NCBI RefSeq assembly: GCF_003205615.1
Contig: NZ_PYBV01000030.1
Location: 1 to 64,000, forward strand
DNA: 64,000 bases
Direction: 5' to 3'
DNA from: Micromonospora arborensis
Lineage (GTDB): Bacteria; Actinomycetota; Actinomycetes; Mycobacteriales; Micromonosporaceae
Part shown: piece by piece, positions 24,967 to 64,000 of the stretch
Numbering within the stretch: the stretch's first letter is position 1
How the letters are laid out: every line of letters starts with the position of its first letter
The notes under the pieces: model-generated
What the model saw: only the letters and a program-made list of their open reading frames with translations
Databases searched by the model: none
What the model was told of the DNA's origin: nothing
Position numbers and translations under genes: made by a program

Positions 24967-26139
24967 ATGAGCCAGACAACCGAGAGCCGGACGGATCAGA
25001 CCGGCGCTTTCCACCAGCTGTTGCTGCGGATGGCCGGCCGGCTGCCCGACGAGCTGATCGTCGAGACCCGACGCTGGCTGGCCGAGGGCGAGTTCGTGGA
25101 GATCGCCCAGGCGGTGGCCTTCGCCGCGCTCGCCGGTCGGATCGCGGTGACCGAGGCCGATGCCGCGCTGCTCACCGACGTCCTGCGTGCCGCCGGCGAG
25201 GACGTCGAGGCGCTGGCCGCGCTCGAACACTCCGATGCCGCCTCGCAACCGCTGTACGGGGCGGCGCCGGTCAGCCCCGAGGTGCTGGAGCAGTACGGCT
25301 CCGCCGTCCCGTACAGCATCGACTTGACGGTGCCGTACACCGGACCGGGCGGGATGGACGAGGTCGACGCCGCAGCTGTCGCGGCGATGGCGTCGCTGGC
25401 CACGGACGCCCCGGTTCGTGCGCTCTGGCGCGTCTGGCGGTTCCCGTCGATGGGCATCCAGCAGCCGCAGGCTCGTCGGGTGTTCCTGCTTCAGGCCGAT
25501 GATGAGACGGCCCTTCCCGGGCTGGCCGTCAAGCTTCAGGACGTGCTGGCCGTCGCCGGGGAGAGCCACCCGCAGGTGGAGGCTTTTGTCGACCCCGACA
25601 CGATGCCGCCCTACCAGCGGACCGCCCTCGGCTTCGCCGCGCTGCTCTGGACGGCCACACCGGGGGAGGCACCACTCGTCGTGCCGGTCTTCGACGCCGT
25701 CGAAACTGGTGCCGAACCCGGCTTCGACCCGACGCACCCCCGGCTCGACCAGGCCGAAAATGATCGCGTCGCGGACTACCTCGACGCGGGCGTGCCACTG
25801 CTGATCACGCCGGACCACGCGCCCGACGTACTCGATCCAGAGCGGCCGGAGGTGGTGCCGGCGGTGGTCCGGACCGACGGACGGTGGATCTGGACCGAAG
25901 CGACCGCTTACTACCTGCGGAGCTACGGCCTGGCGCCCGCCCCCGACCTGCTCGACGAGATCCGGGCCAACGACTATCTTCCGCCCGAGGTCGACGCGGT
26001 GGCGCTGCACCGGGCGTTGTCGGTGCTTTACGCCGCGGCCACCGAGGTCGCCACCGCCGACGACGCCGAGGTGCCCGGCGATGCCGCTCGCCCGGACGAG
26101 GCCCGGACCGAGTCGGTGGAGAGCGCTCGCGTGCACTAG
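24967..26139 (+). CDS. Unknown 390-residue partner protein of giant A
   Basis: Starts at ATG 24967, 148 bases after giant A. This start is supported by alignment with the homologue at 63223 (MSQTTES... versus MTQAVAA..., then FHxLLLRMxGRLPDELI). An upstream ATG at 24910 would add 19 residues absent from that homologue. A purine-rich stretch (gagggaagga) lies about 12 bases before the ATG. Soluble, acidic, without signal peptide or membrane segment. Conserved stretches are VPYSIDLTVPYxGPG and PxYQRTALGF; RWIWTEATAYYLRSYGLAP lies near the C-terminus. No family or catalytic motif recognised. Because a copy follows each giant toxin gene, it may be an immunity protein, export chaperone or secretion adaptor. 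This rests on position only. Confidence 0.85.
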   Translation: MSQTTESRTDQTGAFHQLLLRMAGRLPDELIVETRRWLAEGEFVEIAQAVAFAALAGRIAVTEADAALLTDVLRAAGEDVEALAALEHSDAASQPLYGAAPVSPEVLEQYGSAVPYSIDLTVPYTGPGGMDEVDAAAVAAMASLATDAPVRALWRVWRFPSMGIQQPQARRVFLLQADDETALPGLAVKLQDVLAVAGESHPQVEAFVDPDTMPPYQRTALGFAALLWTATPGEAPLVVPVFDAVETGAEPGFDPTHPRLDQAENDRVADYLDAGVPLLITPDHAPDVLDPERPEVVPAVVRTDGRWIWTEATAYYLRSYGLAPAPDLLDEIRANDYLPPEVDAVALHRALSVLYAAATEVATADDAEVPGDAARPDEARTESVESARVH

Positions 26140-26308
26140 TGCTCTGCTCGGGAACGTTGTGATGAGGAGGGCCAGATCGGTGACCGGGGCCATAGCCCGA
26201 TCCTCGAACTTTCCGGTGTTTCCGCGCATCGTGCCAACTGTGAACGCGTGGACGGTGGACCCTGAACAGCGGGGATCGGCGTCCCGCAACCGACAACAGG
26301 GGGTTCTG

Positions 26309-27091
26309 ATGACGGAGAATGATTCAACCGCGAAGGCCGCACTCGCCTTCCAGGCAGGCATCGAAGATCTGGCGGCGGCGATTCCCGGCTCATACCGCGA
26401 GCGGAGCGCGAACGGCACTTTGCTCGCCCTGACGCGCGCGATGGTTCCGGCGCTGAATCCCATCCTCAGTGCCGCCGCCACGCCCGATGCTGCCGAGATC
26501 GCCGCGTTGGCGGAGGTCGCCGACCGGGAGTCCGGGCCGGCGCCCTGGAGCATCCGGCTGCGCGGGGAGCCGGGCCCGGAGATCATGGAGACGGCGACGC
26601 GGTACGGCCTGACCACCACGTCCAAGCAACCGTTCATGCTCGTGTCGCTCGACGGGTACGGTCCGACGCGGCCCGAACCCGTCAGCGAGGTGCGGGTACG
26701 TCGCCTGTCGGGAGACGAGGCCGCGATCTTCGCCGCCGTACTCAGCGCGGGATTCGGCGCCCCGCCGGAGATGATCTCCGCCATCTACATGCCAGCCGTG
26801 CTGGACAGGGCCGGCACCTCGGCGTACGTGGCCGAGAACGACCGGGGGGAGGCCGTGTCGGCCGGAGTCGCATTCCTCAACGACCAGTACCTCGGCCTGG
26901 CCAACATCTCGACGGTTCCCGCATTCCAGCGTCGGGGGTACGGGCGTGCCCTCACCGAGGCGATGCTCCGCGACGGTCACACGGCGGGCGCCCAGGCCGC
27001 GTACCTGCACGCGGATGAGCCGTCCCTGCCCTTCTTCGAGAGCGTCGGATTCCGCACGACGGAGTACTGGACGATGCTCAGCGCCTTCTGA
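26309..27091 (+). CDS. GNAT-family N-acetyltransferase
   Basis: The ATG at 26309 is preceded by an aggggg ribosome site seven bases upstream; the frame is open further upstream but without such a site. The product has 260 residues. The C-terminal half (from about residue 125) is a GNAT fold: LANISTVPAFQRRGYGRALT contains the acetyl-CoA loop Q/R-x-x-G-x-G/A, followed by LHADEPSLPFFESVGF, the usual last helix-strand. The N-terminal half (residues 1-120) is helical and unassigned. It would transfer an acetyl group from acetyl-CoA to an unknown acceptor. It sits alone between the partner gene and a strong hairpin terminator, so a link to the toxin genes is possible but unsupported. Confidence 0.85.
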   Translation: MTENDSTAKAALAFQAGIEDLAAAIPGSYRERSANGTLLALTRAMVPALNPILSAAATPDAAEIAALAEVADRESGPAPWSIRLRGEPGPEIMETATRYGLTTTSKQPFMLVSLDGYGPTRPEPVSEVRVRRLSGDEAAIFAAVLSAGFGAPPEMISAIYMPAVLDRAGTSAYVAENDRGEAVSAGVAFLNDQYLGLANISTVPAFQRRGYGRALTEAMLRDGHTAGAQAAYLHADEPSLPFFESVGFRTTEYWTMLSAF

Positions 27092-27098
27092 GGTCTGC

Positions 27099-27138
27099 GG
27101 AGAGCCGGGAGGAATCTGCACGGTCCTCCCGGCTCTCC
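27099..27138 (+). terminator. Hairpin terminator after the acetyltransferase gene
   Basis: A perfect 15-bp inverted repeat (27099-27113 with 27124-27138; left arm ggagagccgggagga) with a 10-base loop starts eight bases after the stop codon. No U-tract follows, as is common in high-GC actinomycetes. Confidence 0.8.
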
Positions 27139-27349
27139 CAGCCGTCAGCCGCGCCTGGACAACGTTGCCCCGGCGTGTCACCCAACCCGGCCAACGTTCC
27201 CGGTCAGGGCACTGGCGGCTCTACCCGCCGTGTGCTGGTCGGTGCTGGTGACCGAACCCGTCACAGCGACGGCCGGCCCGGCCACGGAAGCGCCCATGTC
27301 GGAGGGTCGAACGGCCGGACCGCGCCTGTCTCCAAATTTGCGGCCCACC

Positions 27350-27361
27350 GGAATTGAACCG
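27350..27361 (+). promoter_or_regulatory. Shared intergenic motif ggaattgaaccg, site 2
   Basis: Matches the site at 24865 over 12 bases and lies 94 bases before the mycosin-like gene. Function unknown. Confidence 0.25.
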
Positions 27362-27392
27362 AAGGCCGGTTTGCAGCGTCGTCGGAACGGGT

Positions 27393-27417
27393 GCCTTGTC
27401 GGTTTCAACGACAAGGC
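27393..27417 (+). promoter_or_regulatory. Hairpin upstream of the mycosin-like gene
   Basis: Perfect 9-bp inverted repeat gccttgtcg / cgacaaggc around the loop gtttcaa, 38 bases before the GTG start. It could be an operator or 5' leader structure. Confidence 0.4.
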
Positions 27418-27454
27418 GTGTCACGAGCGTGTGGCGAGGCGAAGGGGGCCGCCG

Positions 27455-29638
27455 GTGACGGCGAAGGTACGGGCCTGGTCGAGTGTGCTGGGTTGTCTGG
27501 CACTGTTGGCGGTGCTCACGCAGACGACCAGGCCGGGTCAGGCTGAAGGAGCGGTGGCGAAACCCTGGCTGGTCCAGGTGGCCACCACGCCGTCGGCGGC
27601 TACCCCTTCCGCGTCGACGACGGCCGGTGGGTCGGCGGCGACGCCTCGGCCGACGGCCACCAACACCGTCGGCGACGAGTACCTCAAGTACTACCCGGTG
27701 ACCGCCGCCGACCAGGGGGCACCGAAGAGCCTGACGGAGATCGCCGGGCGGCTGCTCGGCACCACCGGTCGGGCTAAGGACATCTACCACCTCAACGTCG
27801 GCCGGATCCAGCCCGACGGGCAGGCGCTGACCGATTCGATGCAGTTGCGCGCCGGCTGGTTGCTGGTGCTGCCCTGGGACGCGGTCGGCGAGGGTGTCCA
27901 GTACGGCCTGCTGCCCACCGAGGCACCCGTACCCGCAACAGCCGCCCCGTCACCGCAGGGTGCCGCGCCGTCGGTGGCAGCCTCGGCGCCGAAGCCCCCC
28001 GCCGGTGGCTCGTCAGCACCGCAGTCGCCTGCCGCCACCCAGCCGAGCCGGCCACCAGCGAGCGTTGCACCCCCGGCGAACCCGCCGGCCAGCGCTGCGC
28101 CGGCTCCCACGAAGGCACCCGTCCCGGCGGCTCCTCCGGCGTCCTCGCGGCCACCTGCTCCGGCGGCTCCGCCGGCTTCCGCCCCGGCGGCTCCGCCGGC
28201 TTCCGCGCAGCCACCTGCTCCGGCGGCTCCGCCGGCCTCCACCCCGGCTGCTCCACCGGCCTCCACCCCGGCGGCTCCGCCAGTTACCGGCACCCCAGGC
28301 GCGGGTGCGAAGCCGACGCCGAACGAGCACTGCACCGTGTCGCCGTCGACCAGCACCAACTCCGGGTGGGCACACGAGCGGATGGCGGCCGACCAGGCCT
28401 GGGGTCGTACCCAGGGTGAGGGTGTTCTGGTCGCGGTCATCGACTCGGGCGTCGACGCCAACCTGCCGGAGTTGTCCGGCCGGGTCGCCGTCGGCGCGGA
28501 CATCCCCACGGGCAGCGGCCGGGGCAACACCGACTGCCTCGGTTCCGGCACCGCGATGGCCAGCATCGTCGCCGCCTCGCCCGGCGCGGCGGCCCCGAGT
28601 AACAAGATGGCCGGGATGGCGCCAGCGGCGACCATCCTGCCGCTGCGGGTGGTGCACAACTCACCGAAGTCCGCACCGGCTGACGCGGCAACCGCGATCG
28701 AGGTCGCGGTCTCCGCAGGTGCCAAGGTGGTCGCACTCGGGTCCTACGTGGACCTGTCCGACCCGGCCGTCCGGGACGCGATCGAATCGGCTCTCGAACA
28801 TGACGTCGTGGTCGTGGCGTCGGCGCCTACCGCGGAGACGAACGCGTCGCCACAGCCGGGGATGCCCGGCCTGCTTCGGGTCGGTGGGGTCGGCGCCGAG
28901 GGCCAACCGGCGGCGAACTACCGCGCCTCCGAGGTCGACGTGACCGCACCCGGCATCGACGTGGCCAGCCTCGGGGTCAGTGGCTCGGGCCTGCGCGCCA
29001 GCAGTGGCTCGCAGTACGCGGTCGCCTTTGTGGCCGGTGCGGTGACCCTGGTCCGGTCGGCGTTCCCGAACCTCGACGCCGGCCAGGTGGTACAACGGAT
29101 CAAGTCGACGGCAGACCGTGCCGGGCATGACGACCCGGATCCGGTCACCGGCTGGGGCATGATCAACCCGAACGCGGCCGTGACGATGGTGCTCGCCTCG
29201 GAGGCGCGGCCCCTCGATGCTGACGGTGGGTCCGGGCCGGGTCCGATCCGCGTTCTCACCATCGCCATGGTGGTCGTCGTCGGGCTCGCGGCTGCCGCGC
29301 TTCTCGCCCGCCGCCCGTCGGCGGCAGCAGCGGCAGCAGGGGAGGCCCCGCCGACTGCCCGCGCCGTGGGTCGCGTCGGCGTGCCGATGGAAGCGGATAC
29401 GCCAGGTGGGGACGGCGCCGCATCGAAGACGGGCAGCCTCGGTGACCCGGATGGCGTACCGGACGCGGGCAGCCTGGGCAAAGTGGACGCGGCAGCCGAA
29501 CCAGCGGCTGACCCGGCCACTGCGCCAAATGAACCGCTCGTCGTGCCGAAACCCGGCGCATCGAGTGGGGTGAACGACCGTGACGAACTGCGGCCAGGGA
29601 ACGAAGGGACCGGTCCCAAAAAGCATCCGACCCCGTGA
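27455..29638 (+). CDS. Mycosin-like subtilase with substituted catalytic residues (predicted pseudoprotease)
   Basis: The GTG at 27455 is preceded by gaaggggg and begins a signal peptide (WSSVLGCLALLAVL). The product has 727 residues. After the signal come a LysM-like segment (about 75-140), an Ala/Pro-rich linker (about 155-285), a subtilisin fold (about 300-575), a membrane helix (VLTIAMVVVVGLAAAALL, about 598-618) and a polar tail of about 110 residues. This is the plan of T7SS mycosins, which are anchored facing outward and belong to the secretion machinery. The Asp motif VAVIDSGVD is intact (D330). The His motif, normally GHGTxVA, reads GSGTAMA (S364), and the Ser motif, normally GTSxA, reads GSQYA (Q520). 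Two of three catalytic residues are therefore lost, suggesting a structural role. Placement just before giant B ties it to giant-toxin export. Confidence 0.88.
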   Translation: MTAKVRAWSSVLGCLALLAVLTQTTRPGQAEGAVAKPWLVQVATTPSAATPSASTTAGGSAATPRPTATNTVGDEYLKYYPVTAADQGAPKSLTEIAGRLLGTTGRAKDIYHLNVGRIQPDGQALTDSMQLRAGWLLVLPWDAVGEGVQYGLLPTEAPVPATAAPSPQGAAPSVAASAPKPPAGGSSAPQSPAATQPSRPPASVAPPANPPASAAPAPTKAPVPAAPPASSRPPAPAAPPASAPAAPPASAQPPAPAAPPASTPAAPPASTPAAPPVTGTPGAGAKPTPNEHCTVSPSTSTNSGWAHERMAADQAWGRTQGEGVLVAVIDSGVDANLPELSGRVAVGADIPTGSGRGNTDCLGSGTAMASIVAASPGAAAPSNKMAGMAPAATILPLRVVHNSPKSAPADAATAIEVAVSAGAKVVALGSYVDLSDPAVRDAIESALEHDVVVVASAPTAETNASPQPGMPGLLRVGGVGAEGQPAANYRASEVDVTAPGIDVASLGVSGSGLRASSGSQYAVAFVAGAVTLVRSAFPNLDAGQVVQRIKSTADRAGHDDPDPVTGWGMINPNAAVTMVLASEARPLDADGGSGPGPIRVLTIAMVVVVGLAAAALLARRPSAAAAAAGEAPPTARAVGRVGVPMEADTPGGDGAASKTGSLGDPDGVPDAGSLGKVDAAAEPAADPATAPNEPLVVPKPGASSGVNDRDELRPGNEGTGPKKHPTP

Positions 29639-29642
29639 CCGG

Positions 29643-29686
29643 GTGCGGTGGCGCCACCCGGACAGGGTCGGGTGGCGCCACCGCAC
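29643..29686 (+). terminator. Strong hairpin terminator between the mycosin-like gene and giant B
   Basis: An 18-bp perfect inverted repeat (29643-29660 with 29669-29686; left arm gtgcggtggcgccacccg) begins four bases after the stop codon. Its core ggtggcgccacc is itself palindromic. It implies that giant B has its own promoter in 29687-29930. Confidence 0.85.
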
Positions 29687-29869
29687 GGAGTCCCGTCGGC
29701 CTGGGCCAGACGGGCGATAGCTGGCGCGCTGTTATCGCAGGTCAAAGGCAGAATGCTCCGGGCCTGAGGGCTGGTGGAACCGCTCCCGGTCTGTAAAACT
29801 CTTCGGATCTGAACGAGGCTGGCCGGAGGGGTTGAAGGCGGCACGAACCGATCCGGTCGGCGACAGCGT

Positions 29870-29902
29870 GAGGGCCATTCCGTCAAGGACGGTGTGGCCC
29901 TC
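29870..29902 (+). promoter_or_regulatory. Two-tier hairpin in the leader of giant B
   Basis: Outer arms gagggcca / tggccctc (29870-29877, 29895-29902) enclose an inner stem ccgt / acgg (29880-29883, 29889-29892) with loop caagg. It ends 11 bases before the ribosome site, so it may influence translation or be a protein-binding site. No clear -35/-10 pair was found in 29687-29930. Confidence 0.45.
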
Positions 29903-29913
29903 GGGACTTTGAC

Positions 29914-29922
29914 GGGAGGAGG
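29914..29922 (+). promoter_or_regulatory. Strong ribosome binding site of giant B
   Basis: gggaggagg lies eight bases before the ATG at 29931. It is among the strongest sites in the window and fixes the start of the 11,047-residue protein. Confidence 0.85.
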
Positions 29923-29930
29923 CGTTCGTC

Positions 29931-63074
<33,144 letters not shown>

Positions 63075-63135
63075 TCGTGGTTGTTGTGCGCAGACCGTGC
63101 AGGCCTGTCCAGGCTCGTTCGAGAGCGGTCGCCGG

Positions 63136-63149
63136 CAATTTTGAACCGG
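63136..63149 (+). promoter_or_regulatory. Shared intergenic motif caattttgaaccgg, site 3
   Basis: A variant of the words at 24865 and 27350 with two extra bases in the middle, 74 bases before the second partner gene. Function unknown. Confidence 0.2.
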
Positions 63150-63222
63150 ATGGGCGCCCCAACCGTCGTCTGGACGACCACCCGAACAGCGGGACGGGCA
63201 CGTGTACCAGGAGGGCGAGGTC

Positions 63223-64000
63223 ATGACCCAGGCGGTAGCTGCGTCCAGTGATCAACTTGCCGCCTTCCATCACCTGCTGCTGCGGATGTCCGGTCGGCTG
63301 CCGGACGAGTTGATCACCGCCTGCCGCCGCTGGCTGGCCGACGGCGAACTCGTGGAGATCGCCCAGGCCGTGGTCTTCGCCGCGCTCGCCGGGCGGGTGC
63401 CGATGACCGACACCGACGCACTCCTGCTGGCGGACACCCTCGCCGACGCCGAGGAGGACACCGACGCGCTCTCCGAGATCGAGCGCGCGGACACCGACCC
63501 GCAACCGATGTACGGGCTGGCTCCGGTCAGCCCGCAGGAACTGGCCGAACACGGCGACACGGTGCCGTACAGCATCGACCTGACCGTGCCGTACGACGGG
63601 CCCGGCGCCGCCGACGAGATCGACCAGGCGGCGGTTGCAGCGGTACGGGCACAGCGTGACGAAGGGGCACCGGTCAGGGCACTCTGGCGAGCCTGGCGGT
63701 TCCCGGCGCTGGACACGCAATGGCCGCCGCCGCGCCGGCTCTACCTGCTCCAAGCCGACGACGAGTCGGCGCTGCCCGCCCTGGGAGTCCGGGTGCAGGA
63801 GGCACTGGAGGACGCCGGAGAAACGGATCCACAGGTCGAGGCGTTCCTCGACACCGACGACCTGCCGGCGTACCAGCGCACCGCGCTCGGGTTCTCCACT
63901 CTGCTCTGGACCGCGGCCCCCGCGGTAGCCCCGCTCGTCGCCAGCGTGTACGACACCTTCGACCCGGAGCATGGACCAGGTTTCGACCCGGCTCATCCCC
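63223..64000 (+). CDS. Unknown partner protein of giant B (3' partial)
   Basis: The ATG at 63223 follows a strong ribosome site (ggagggcgagg ending two bases before the start), 148 bases after giant B. The frame runs off the right edge after 259 residues. It is a clear homologue of the protein at 24967-26139 along the visible length: FHHLLLRMSGRLPDELI, PVSPQELAEHGDTVPYSIDL, APVRALWRAWRFP, LLQADDESALP and AYQRTALGFSTLLWTA. The 148-base spacing from the giant equals that of the first pair. Same role expected (immunity, chaperone or adaptor, unproven). The duplicated giant-plus-partner arrangement is the strongest clue to its job. Confidence 0.88.
   Translation, partial: MTQAVAASSDQLAAFHHLLLRMSGRLPDELITACRRWLADGELVEIAQAVVFAALAGRVPMTDTDALLLADTLADAEEDTDALSEIERADTDPQPMYGLAPVSPQELAEHGDTVPYSIDLTVPYDGPGAADEIDQAAVAAVRAQRDEGAPVRALWRAWRFPALDTQWPPPRRLYLLQADDESALPALGVRVQEALEDAGETDPQVEAFLDTDDLPAYQRTALGFSTLLWTAAPAVAPLVASVYDTFDPEHGPGFDPAHP

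Larger units (their letters stand above)
27139..27454. other. Intergenic region upstream of the mycosin-like gene
   Basis: About 315 bases without a supported gene. It holds the ggaattgaaccg motif (27350-27361) and a 9-bp hairpin (27393-27417). The frame of the downstream gene is open through part of it (from 27230), but the signal peptide places the start at 27455. On the minus strand, 27341-27365 resembles a tRNA T-arm and acceptor end, but a complete tRNA cannot be built. Confidence 0.5.

Noticed and set aside
26081..26308. Upstream extension of the acetyltransferase gene to 26081
   Set aside because: It would overlap the partner gene; the ribosome site and the folded protein support ATG 26309.
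24196..26784. Minus-strand open frame of 862 codons across the partner gene
   Set aside because: It spans three well supported + strand genes, has low-complexity composition and has no recognisable domain.
27341..27451. tRNA-like pieces on the minus strand: GTTCAATTC T-loop with a partial stem, matching gcggccc/gggccgc arms, and a hairpin loop ttgaaac
   Set aside because: Spacing between arms is far too long, the T-stem has a mismatch, no D-arm or CCA fits, and the hairpin is better read as a leader or operator structure. A decayed tRNA cannot be excluded.
27230..27454. Upstream start for the mycosin-like gene
   Set aside because: The extra 75 residues are polar and would bury the signal peptide. 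The GTG at 27455 has a good ribosome site.
29687..29869. Promoter elements such as the TTGAAG near 29832
   Set aside because: No -10-like hexamer occurs at proper spacing, so no promoter is claimed.

Overview
The window is high-GC DNA, almost entirely coding on the + strand, and looks like an actinomycete chromosome, probably Micromonosporaceae. The family placement is an inference from base composition, codon use, a type VII secretion (T7SS)-type mycosin homologue and a WXG100-like N-terminus. No transposase, CRISPR array, rRNA or convincing tRNA was seen.

Two giant genes fill about 58 of the 64 kb. Giant A (1-24818) is open at the left edge; more than 8,270 residues lie in the window. It begins with disordered and beta-rich sequence. 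Then come a papain-like domain, an unrecognised module X, a metzincin-like metalloprotease, a second X, a papain-fold toxin domain (Tox-PL), an unrecognised module Y, a second metalloprotease, a second Tox-PL, a kinase-like domain, a pertussis-toxin-like ADP-ribosyltransferase, an HD hydrolase-like domain, a third Tox-PL, a second Y and a Pro/Arg-rich tail. Giant B (29931-63074, 11,047 residues) is complete. It has a WXG100-like N-terminus with membrane segments, a Ser/Pro/Thr linker, a dead papain-like domain, a long beta-rich region and an Ala-Glu-Pro spacer. These are followed by intact papain-fold domains, degenerate enzyme-like domains, a third X, and a C-terminal triplication of a unit of about 1,820 residues (papain-fold head, long array of short helices, HxH beta domain, Lys-rich tail).

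Between the giants are an unknown 390-residue protein (24967-26139), a GNAT acetyltransferase (26309-27091) and a secreted, membrane-anchored mycosin-like subtilase (27455-29638). In the subtilase the catalytic His and Ser appear to be replaced by Ser and Gln. Giant B is followed by a homologue of the 390-residue protein (63223 to the right edge). The layout is therefore giant gene plus partner, twice, with a pseudo-mycosin between.

Working model (inference): the giants are polymorphic, multi-effector toxins exported by a T7SS. The N-terminus would serve secretion and the beta-rich region would serve surface display or translocation. The rest would be a string of effector domains punctuated by papain-fold domains that are either deamidase toxins or internal processing proteases. 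The partner gene could be an immunity protein, chaperone or secretion adaptor. Several domains are visibly inactivated, and near-identical internal segments show recent recombination between modules. Module boundaries are judged by eye and are good to about 50-100 bases.
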